Assembly (NCBI GenBank): GCA_040882605.1
Contig: JBBEAY010000017.1
Coordinates: 62,001 to 126,000 of the forward strand
Origin: JAOUEA01 sp040882605
GTDB taxonomy: Bacteria; Actinomycetota; UBA4738; HRBIN12
Length of the DNA: 64,000 nt
Direction of reading: 5' to 3'
Below the pieces are notes generated by a model that saw nothing but the letters and a program-made list of their open reading frames with translations, made no database searches and had not been told where the DNA came from. The position numbers and the translations under genes are program-made. Position 1 is the stretch's first letter; each line of letters opens with the position of its first letter. Shown here piece by piece: positions 58,154-64,000 of the stretch.

Positions 58154-60987
58154 CGACCAGCCAAAGGGCCGGCAAGAAGCCCGCGAAGCCAGAACCTTCT
58201 AGCAAGGATCCCGCGAAGCGCAGGAAAGCCTCTCCGAAGGCCCTGCCGTCTTCCCAGGCCCCGCCCGCCCGGCCCGACCTGCGCATCGTGCAGACGCAGG
58301 TCTTCCGCGGGCCCAACTACTTCTCGTACGACCCGGCGATCAGGCTCGTGGTCGACCTCGGCTCCCTCGAGCAGTGGCCATCGAACACGATCGAGGGCTT
58401 CAACGACACGCTGCTCGAGCTGCTGCCGGGTGTCGGTGAGCATTCCTGCTCACGCGGGCATGTCGGCGGGTTCCGTGAGCGGCTCGAGGAAGGCACGTGG
58501 GCCGGCCACGTGGCCGAGCACATCGCGATCGAGCTGCAGCGCGAGTCGGGCGCGCAGGTCTACCGCGGCAAGACACGCAGCACCGGGCGACCCGGCGAGT
58601 ACAACGTGACGTACGGGTACTGGGAAGAGCAGGTCGGCCTCGCCGCCGGCGGTCTCGCGGTGCGGCTCGTCAACCACCTCGTGAAGCGAGAGCGAGGTTT
58701 CGAGTTCCCGCTCGAGCTCGAACGCCTGATCTTGCTCGCCGAGCGGCGCGCCTTCGGTCCCTCGACCCAGGCACTCGTCGACGAGGCCGAGACCCGAGAC
58801 ATCCCGGTCATCCGCCTCAACGACCAGAGCTTCGTGCAGCTCGGCCAAGGCAAGTATCAGCAGCGCATCAGGGCCACGATGACCTCGCTCACCTCGGCGC
58901 TCGCGGTCGACGTCGCGGGCGACAAGCAGCTCACCCGGCAGCTGCTCGAGTCGGCCGGGCTTCCGGTGCCCATGGGAAGCGTGGTGCGCGCTGCCGACGA
59001 CGCCGCCTTGGCCGCCAAGCGCATCGGATTCCCCGTGGTGGTGAAACCGCTCGACGGCAACCATGGCCGCGGCGTCGCCCTCGACCTCACGACCGTGCGT
59101 GCGGTGCGCGGCGCCTTCGGGCGCGCGTTGAAGCAGAGCCGCGGGGGACGGGTCGTGGTCGAGGGCATGGTGAGCGGGCGCGACTACCGGCTGCTCGTGA
59201 TCGGCGGGACCATGGTGGCGGTGGCTGAGCGCGTGCCCGCCCACATCGTCGGCGACGGCACGCTCACGGTGCGCCAACTCGTCGACATCGCGAACGCCGA
59301 TCCGCGGCGCGGCATCGGCCACGAGAAGGTGCTTACGCGCATCCGCATCGACGAGGTCGCAGAGGTGCTCGTGCGCTCGCAGGGCCTCACCCTCGACGAC
59401 GTGCCAGAGCCCGATGTCATGGTGCTGCTCGCGGCGACCGGCAACATGTCGACCGGCGGGAGCTCGATCGACCGCACGTGGGAAGCCCATGAGGACAACG
59501 TCGACATCGCCGAGGAAGCCGCGCGCGTCGTCGGCCTCGACGTGGCCGGCATCGACTTCATCGCGCCCGACATCACGGTGCCCGTTCGTGAGACGGGTGG
59601 CGCGATCGTCGAGGTGAACGCGGCGCCCGGCTTCCGCATGCACACCCACCCCACCGAGGGTGAGCCTCAGTACGTGGCGCGGCCGGTGATCGACATGCTC
59701 TTCCCCGCGGGATCGCCCTCGCGCATCCCGATCGTGGCGGTGACCGGCTCGAACGGCAAGACGACGACGGTACGCATGATCGCGCACGTCATGAAGAACA
59801 TGGGCCGCAAGGTCGGGCTCACCTCGACCGACGGCATCTACATCGACGGACGGCTCACGAAGCGCGTCGACGCCAGCGGTCCGCGCTCAGCGCTGACCGT
59901 GTTGCAGAACCCCCGCGTCGACTTCGCGGTGTTCGAGGTGGCGCGCGGCGGTATCTTGCGCGAGGGTCTCGGGTACGGACGCAACGACGTCGCGGTCGTG
60001 CTCAACGTGACGGGTGACCACCTCGGCCTGCGCGACATCGACACGATCGAACAGCTCGCCGCGGTCAAGCGTGTGATCGTCGAGGCGGTGCCGCGCGATG
60101 GCTACGCCGTGCTCAACGCCGACGACGACCTCGTGCTCGAGATGCGCAAGCACTGCCCCGGCAACGTGATCCTGTTCACCATGCACGAGGACCACGAGCT
60201 GATCGAGCGCTGGGTGCGCCGGGGGCGCAAGGCCGTAGTGCTCATGCGCGATCAGAAGGGCGAGCAGATCGTGCTGCGTGATGGCCACCGCTCGATGCCG
60301 GTCGGTTACACGCACCAGTTCCCGGCGACATTCGACGGCCGCGCGCGCATGAACGTGCAGAACCTCCTCGCAGCCGTCGCGGCGACGCACGTTTCGGGCG
60401 CGCATCTGCACGACATCCGTCATGGCCTTCGCACCTTCACGACCGACTTCTTCCAGGCGCCGGGGCGCCTCAACCTCGTCGACCTCAAGGGCGTCACCGT
60501 GCTGCTCGACTACGCGCACAACGCCGCAGGTCTGCAGACGGTGGGTGACTTCGTCGAGCGCATGACGGCGAGCTCTCCGGTCGAGCACCCCGGCGCGCCG
60601 TCGTGGTCGGCGAACCTGCGCGTCGCGGTGGTGGCCACGGCGGGCGATCGCCGCGACGAGGACATGCGTGAGCTGGGCCGGGTCGCCGCCCGCTACTTCG
60701 ACGAGGTGATCGTTCGCGAGGATGTGCACACGCGCGGACGTGAGCGCGGTGCGACCGGGTCGCTCGTGATGGAAGGTCTCGACGAGGCACGCGCGCAGGG
60801 AGCCAGGGTCGGCCACGCTGAGATCGTCACCGACGAGCTGGAAGCCTGCCGCTCCGCGCTCGACCGCAGCCGCCCCGGCGACCTGGTCGTGCTCTGCGTC
60901 GACGAGGCCGCCGAGGTCTGGGACGAGCTCGAGGCCCGCCGATCGGCGGCACGTCCGCTCGCGCTCGAGCAACCCAGCGGCCGCTGA
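58150..60987 (+). CDS. cphA: Cyanophycin synthetase
   Basis: The 945-residue protein has a Lys/Pro-rich tail (1-40), the CphA N-domain starting RIVQTQVFRGPNYFSYDP, an ATP-grasp domain (about 245-500) adding aspartate, and a Mur-ligase domain with P-loop VTGSNGKTTTVRM (about 530-545) adding arginine. It makes multi-L-arginyl-poly-L-aspartate, a nitrogen reserve, consistent with the nitrogen-rich diet implied by the other operons. The extra basic N-terminal tail is unusual. The GTG start overlaps cphB. Confidence 0.95.
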   Translation: MTTSQRAGKKPAKPEPSSKDPAKRRKASPKALPSSQAPPARPDLRIVQTQVFRGPNYFSYDPAIRLVVDLGSLEQWPSNTIEGFNDTLLELLPGVGEHSCSRGHVGGFRERLEEGTWAGHVAEHIAIELQRESGAQVYRGKTRSTGRPGEYNVTYGYWEEQVGLAAGGLAVRLVNHLVKRERGFEFPLELERLILLAERRAFGPSTQALVDEAETRDIPVIRLNDQSFVQLGQGKYQQRIRATMTSLTSALAVDVAGDKQLTRQLLESAGLPVPMGSVVRAADDAALAAKRIGFPVVVKPLDGNHGRGVALDLTTVRAVRGAFGRALKQSRGGRVVVEGMVSGRDYRLLVIGGTMVAVAERVPAHIVGDGTLTVRQLVDIANADPRRGIGHEKVLTRIRIDEVAEVLVRSQGLTLDDVPEPDVMVLLAATGNMSTGGSSIDRTWEAHEDNVDIAEEAARVVGLDVAGIDFIAPDITVPVRETGGAIVEVNAAPGFRMHTHPTEGEPQYVARPVIDMLFPAGSPSRIPIVAVTGSNGKTTTVRMIAHVMKNMGRKVGLTSTDGIYIDGRLTKRVDASGPRSALTVLQNPRVDFAVFEVARGGILREGLGYGRNDVAVVLNVTGDHLGLRDIDTIEQLAAVKRVIVEAVPRDGYAVLNADDDLVLEMRKHCPGNVILFTMHEDHELIERWVRRGRKAVVLMRDQKGEQIVLRDGHRSMPVGYTHQFPATFDGRARMNVQNLLAAVAATHVSGAHLHDIRHGLRTFTTDFFQAPGRLNLVDLKGVTVLLDYAHNAAGLQTVGDFVERMTASSPVEHPGAPSWSANLRVAVVATAGDRRDEDMRELGRVAARYFDEVIVREDVHTRGRERGATGSLVMEGLDEARAQGARVGHAEIVTDELEACRSALDRSRPGDLVVLCVDEAAEVWDELEARRSAARPLALEQPSGR

Positions 60988-61003
60988 GACCACGGCAGAG
61001 GGG

Positions 61004-62734
61004 TCAAGTGCGCCGCCGGGCGCGGCCAGGTTCCGACCGCCGGGCTCGGCGGACGAGCGCCCGCACCATCGCCGGATCGGCCCGTCGCGCACCCAGCTCG
61101 TGATCGAGCCACTCGAACATCTCCGGGCGTTGCGCGAGCGCGGTGATCGCCAGCACGTCGCGCGGGCCTGAGCGTTCCAGCATGAAGCGAAGCGCAGACA
61201 CCTCGTCGCCCATCGCCGCCACGTCGGTGGCGCCGCCGTCGATCGCGCCCGCGCGGAGCCGGCCCACGAGGTCCTCGGGGTCGCGCCCGCGCAGGTAGCG
61301 ATGCAGCTCGGCGACGATCACGTGATCGGCGCCGCGCGCAGCACGGTAGCCGAGCCCGTGCAACAGCTCGTCGTCTCGGTCGCCCGCGGTGCCGAACGCG
61401 AGCCACGTCTCGGCGGTCGGAGTGCACAGACCTCTGGCGATCTCGGTCAGCCCGTCGATGCCGGCCTCGTTGTGTGCGTAGTCGAGCACCACGACGCGCT
61501 CGCCGAGCACGTAGACGTTCGCGCGGCCCGGGTTCGCATCGGCATCGGGCATGAAGGAACGCAACCCCTTCACGATCGCCTTCCGCGCAAGCCCGATCGC
61601 GAGCGCCGCGGCAGTTGCAGACATCGCGTTGTGAACGTGTTGGGATGCGATCCCCGCGAGCGTCATCGGTACCTGCTCCAGATCGATTAGCTTCCGCGAG
61701 CTTCCACGCCCGAGCTCGGCAAGGCTCCGATCGAGCACGGTGAGGGCCCTGCCTCCGTCGGCGAGCGCTTCCCGCAATGCGGGGTGCCGAGCGTCGAGCG
61801 AGCACATGAATGGGCTACCTCCCGCGCGCCGATTCATCGCGAGCACCCGCGGGTCGTCGGCGTTCAGCACGTGCCAACCATCGGCCCTCGTGATCGTCGT
61901 GATCGCGGCCTTGACCTCGGCGAGCTGGTCGAGCGTGTCGACGCCGTGCAGTCCCAGGTGGTCGGCCGAGACGTTCGTCACGACCGAGACATCGTTGTGG
62001 GTCGTGCCGATGCCGCGCAGCAGGATGCCGCCGCGAGCCGTCTCGAGGATCGCGACGTCGACGCCCGGCTGCGCGAGCGCCATCTGCGCTCCGGCGAAGC
62101 CTGAGTAGTCGCCGGCCTCGACCAACACCCCGTCGTGGAAGACGCCGTCGGTCGAGGAGTAGGCGACGCTGCGGCCTGCGGTGCGCACGATATGGGCGAG
62201 CAGTCGCACGGTCGTGGTCTTGCCGTTCGTGCCGGTGACGGCGATCACGCGGATCGTGGGGTCGGTCACGGTCGGCCCCGGCCCCGGGTCGGTGGCCTCG
62301 ATGCGCTTGGCCGCCTCTGAGGCCAGGCTCGCGAGCGACCGCCGGGTGCCCAGCAGATCGCGCATCACGGCGGCGACCTGACCAGCGAGCGCCTCGGCCG
62401 CGTCGCGTCGCCGCCACGGGAACGCGACCACGATCGCGTCGTCGCCGGGCCCGGTGCGCGCCCTCGCCGCCAGTCGCACGTGTGCTGCTCGGGCAACCGT
62501 GCGTGTCACGTGGGTGGCAACGCGAGCCGTGAACCGCCGCCGCTGCTCGCTCGCTCGCTCGCCCGGCCGAGGCCTGCCGGGCAGGGCGATGTCGGCCGCC
62601 ATGCGCTCGAGGCGTGGCTCGGTCGCACGCAGCCACCCGGGCACGGCGAGCGTGAGCTTCACCGCGGGCCGCGGGAAGTACAGGTTCGGCCCATCGAGCA
62701 CTCGGAGCTCTACGATCTCGACGAGGTCAGGCAT
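61004..62734 (-). CDS. CphA-like Mur ligase paralogue lacking the ATP-grasp domain
   Basis: The 576 residues begin VEIVELRVLDGPNLYFPRP, clearly related to the first strand of the CphA N-domain, but after about 155 residues go straight into a Mur-ligase domain (VTGTNGKTTTVRLLAH, 167-182; HNAMSATAAALAIGL; YAHNEAGIDGL). The ATP-grasp domain is absent, so alone it could ligate only the second amino acid or act on a different acceptor. It is convergent with cphA (16 bp between stops). The ATG at 62734 has TACGCT 9 nt upstream. The product is unknown. Confidence 0.85.
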   Translation of the reverse strand: MPDLVEIVELRVLDGPNLYFPRPAVKLTLAVPGWLRATEPRLERMAADIALPGRPRPGERASEQRRRFTARVATHVTRTVARAAHVRLAARARTGPGDDAIVVAFPWRRRDAAEALAGQVAAVMRDLLGTRRSLASLASEAAKRIEATDPGPGPTVTDPTIRVIAVTGTNGKTTTVRLLAHIVRTAGRSVAYSSTDGVFHDGVLVEAGDYSGFAGAQMALAQPGVDVAILETARGGILLRGIGTTHNDVSVVTNVSADHLGLHGVDTLDQLAEVKAAITTITRADGWHVLNADDPRVLAMNRRAGGSPFMCSLDARHPALREALADGGRALTVLDRSLAELGRGSSRKLIDLEQVPMTLAGIASQHVHNAMSATAAALAIGLARKAIVKGLRSFMPDADANPGRANVYVLGERVVVLDYAHNEAGIDGLTEIARGLCTPTAETWLAFGTAGDRDDELLHGLGYRAARGADHVIVAELHRYLRGRDPEDLVGRLRAGAIDGGATDVAAMGDEVSALRFMLERSGPRDVLAITALAQRPEMFEWLDHELGARRADPAMVRALVRRARRSEPGRARRRT

Positions 62735-62743
62735 GACCGGGCC

Positions 62744-62749
62744 AGCGTA
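62744..62749 (-). promoter_or_regulatory. Putative -10 box of leaderless Mur-ligase paralogue promoter
   Basis: Minus-strand TACGCT lies 9 nt before the ATG at 62734. Confidence 0.4.
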
Positions 62750-62881
62750 GCGGCGAGGCGGCCCGACCCGCTGCGCCGCGCGATCGAAACGATCCACAAC
62801 ACCGGATGAGGACACGGGCGGCCTGTGTGGCATGGTAAAAAGGACACTCGGCACTCAAGGGCGACAGCGGAAGGAGCGATC

Positions 62882-62983
62882 ATGGCCAGCAAGGACAAGG
62901 GTGGCGCCAAGGGGTCGAAGACGGCGGCCAGCAAGACGTTGAAGGAGAAGCGCGCGGCGAAGAAGGCGAAGGGATCCAAGTAG
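62882..62983 (+). CDS. Lysine-rich 33-residue micro-protein
   Basis: ATG 62882 follows GGAAGGAGCGATC, a good ribosome site, and encodes 33 residues beginning ASKDKGGAKGSKTAASKT after Met, of which about a third are Lys or Arg. There is no hydrophobic residue cluster, so it is probably a nucleic-acid- or polyanion-binding peptide. Similar tiny basic proteins are familiar in actinobacterial genomes without known function. It sits beside the cyanophycin genes. Confidence 0.65.
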   Translation: MASKDKGGAKGSKTAASKTLKEKRAAKKAKGSK

Positions 62984-63016
62984 GGCAAAGCAAGCAGCGC
63001 CGAACCTCCACACCCG

Positions 63017-63032
63017 CCGCCGTGCACGGTGG
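63017..63032. terminator. Weak GC hairpin after the micro-protein gene
   Basis: CCGCCGTGCACGGTGG is an almost perfect 16-bp palindrome followed by GGGTTT, 34 bp after the micro-protein stop. It is the only terminator-like structure in this gap; the T-tract is minimal. Confidence 0.3.
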
Positions 63033-63057
63033 GGGTTTCGCGGGCCGGGTGAGCGGA

Positions 63058-63063
63058 TACCCT
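63058..63063 (+). promoter_or_regulatory. Putative -10 box of glycosyltransferase promoter
   Basis: TACCCT lies 9 nt before the ATG at 63073 with no Shine-Dalgarno. Confidence 0.35.
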
Positions 63064-63072
63064 CGGTCCACG

Positions 63073-64000
63073 ATGTCCGCACCCGCTCGAACTGACCCGT
63101 CTCACCGGATCTGGTCCTCGCTCCGCGTGGCGATGCTCGCGCCTATCTCCTGGCGTGTGCCTCCGCGCCACTACGGACCGTGGGAGCAGTTCGTCTCGCT
63201 GCTCACCGAGGGCCTGGTCGAGCGCGGCGTCGATGTCACGTTGTTCGCGACGGCCGACTCGATCACCTCCTCGAGCCTCGTCGGCACTGCGCCGACCGGC
63301 TACTCCGAGGACGAGACCCTCGACGCAAAGGTCTGGGAAGGCCTGCACATCTCGACGCTCTTCGAGCGTGCGGACGAGTTCGACCTGATCCACAACAACT
63401 TCGACTTCCTTCCGCTCACGTACAGCGGGCTCGTCGAGACCCCTGTCGTCACCACGATCCACGGGTTCTCGTCAGATCGCATCGTGCCGGTGTTCGAGCG
63501 CTACTCCCACCGGAGTCACTACGTCGCGATCAGCGAGGCAGACCGCCACCCGAGCCTCGATTACGCGGCGACGATCCACCACGGCATCGACATCGCCCAG
63601 TTCCCGCTCTGCGAAGCGCCCGAGGATGCCCTGCTGTTCTTCGGGCGCATCCACCCCGACAAAGGCGTCGAGGAAGCGATCGAGGTGGCCGCGCGCGCCG
63701 GCATGCCGCTCACGATCGCCGGCATCGTGCAGGACGCCGCTTACTTCGCCGAACGCATCGAACCTCACATCGACGGGGAGCGCGTCACCTATGTGGGTTC
63801 GGTCGGCCCGGGCGATCGCGCGGCACTGCTGGGGAGCGCGGTAGCGGTGCTGCACCTGATCAACTTCGAGGAACCGTTCGGATTCAGCGTCGTGGAGTCG
63901 ATGGCGTGTGGCACGCCGGTCGTCGCGAACCGTCGCGGCTCCATGCCCGAGCTCGTGCGCCACGGCGAGAACGGTTTTCTGGTCGATTCCCTCGACGAGG
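63073..64000 (+). CDS. GT4-family glycosyltransferase, 3' end beyond window
   Basis: The frame is open from ATG 63073 to the window edge (309 codons). VAMLAPISWRVPPRHYGPWE is typical of GT4 proteins, VVTTIHGFSSDRIVP is the acceptor-side loop, LLFFGRIHPDKGVEEAIEVA is the first donor-site motif, and EEPFGFSVVESMACGTPVVA is the nucleotide-sugar E-x7-E motif. It transfers a sugar from an activated donor; substrate unknown. An internal ATG at 63133 is an alternative start. Confidence 0.92.
   Translation, partial: MSAPARTDPSHRIWSSLRVAMLAPISWRVPPRHYGPWEQFVSLLTEGLVERGVDVTLFATADSITSSSLVGTAPTGYSEDETLDAKVWEGLHISTLFERADEFDLIHNNFDFLPLTYSGLVETPVVTTIHGFSSDRIVPVFERYSHRSHYVAISEADRHPSLDYAATIHHGIDIAQFPLCEAPEDALLFFGRIHPDKGVEEAIEVAARAGMPLTIAGIVQDAAYFAERIEPHIDGERVTYVGSVGPGDRAALLGSAVAVLHLINFEEPFGFSVVESMACGTPVVANRRGSMPELVRHGENGFLVDSLDE

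Noticed and set aside
61004..62734. Peptidoglycan MurC/MurD/MurT enzyme
   Set aside because: The N-terminus is CphA-like and the gene faces cphBA rather than a division or cell-wall cluster, though MurT-like ancestry cannot be fully excluded.

Overview
The window is a gene-dense, very GC-rich bacterial chromosome segment with many 4-bp ATGA/GTGA gene overlaps. Putative promoters carry only a TAnnnT -10 box, and several sit 6-9 nt from the start codon, as in leaderless genes. With IclR/TetR/Lrp regulators, a twin-arginine lipoprotein, sucraseferredoxin and cyanophycin genes, this points to an actinobacterium (probably an environmental Acidimicrobiia- or Thermoleophilia-like lineage; class not provable from the window). 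Both ends cut genes: an aromatic amino acid ammonia-lyase on the left and a GT4 glycosyltransferase on the right. No rRNA, tRNA, CRISPR array or intact insertion sequence was seen.

Region 1 (about 1.2-21.4 kb) is a large locus for demethylating N-methylated compounds. An IclR regulator diverges from an FAD/GcvT-type dimethylglycine/sarcosine dehydrogenase. This is followed by a corrinoid protein, a small PF13769-like protein, a pterin-binding methyltetrahydrofolate:corrinoid methyltransferase, a RACo-type 2Fe-2S corrinoid activase, a non-pyrrolysine MttB-family methyltransferase and a methylenetetrahydrofolate reductase-like protein. Then come two complete heterotetrameric sarcosine-oxidase-type operons. 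soxD-A-G-B on the + strand has an iron-sulfur-type alpha subunit. soxB-(yjbR remnant)-D-A-G on the - strand has a classical cysteine-poor alpha subunit and diverges from a second IclR regulator. The inferred logic is that betaine-like substrates lose methyl groups to corrinoid or to tetrahydrofolate, and methyl/methylene-THF enters C1 metabolism.

Region 2 (21.5-41.5 kb) is general organic-nitrogen catabolism: a cysteine-synthase-like PLP enzyme, zinc metallopeptidase, amidase, serine hydrolase, acyl-CoA dehydrogenase, a PotABCD-type ABC transporter, methylmalonate-semialdehyde dehydrogenase, an Lrp regulator diverging from a Rieske oxygenase of the glycine-betaine-monooxygenase type, and a second dimethylglycine-dehydrogenase-like fusion. 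It is punctuated by frameshifted genes (VOC, GNAT) and by ureohydrolase and PPOX remnants.

Region 3 (41.5-54.5 kb) holds a ribokinase/nucleoside hydrolase pair, a TetR regulator with a divergent FAD oxidoreductase plus ADP-forming acyl-CoA synthetase, a quinone oxidoreductase, a small membrane protein and a collapsed amidase pseudogene. It also has an M24/DddP-like protein whose metal site has lost two ligands and which lies behind a coupled 9-codon ORF, and a trio of acidic Asp/Gly/Thr-repeat protein, JmjC/cupin oxygenase and sucraseferredoxin.

Region 4 (54.5-64 kb) has a small lipoprotein, renal-dipeptidase-type M19 peptidase, thioredoxin-like protein, DoxX-like membrane protein and the cyanophycin genes cphB-cphA. 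Convergent to these is a Mur-ligase paralogue with a CphA-like N-terminus but no ATP-grasp domain. A lysine-rich micro-protein and the truncated glycosyltransferase follow.
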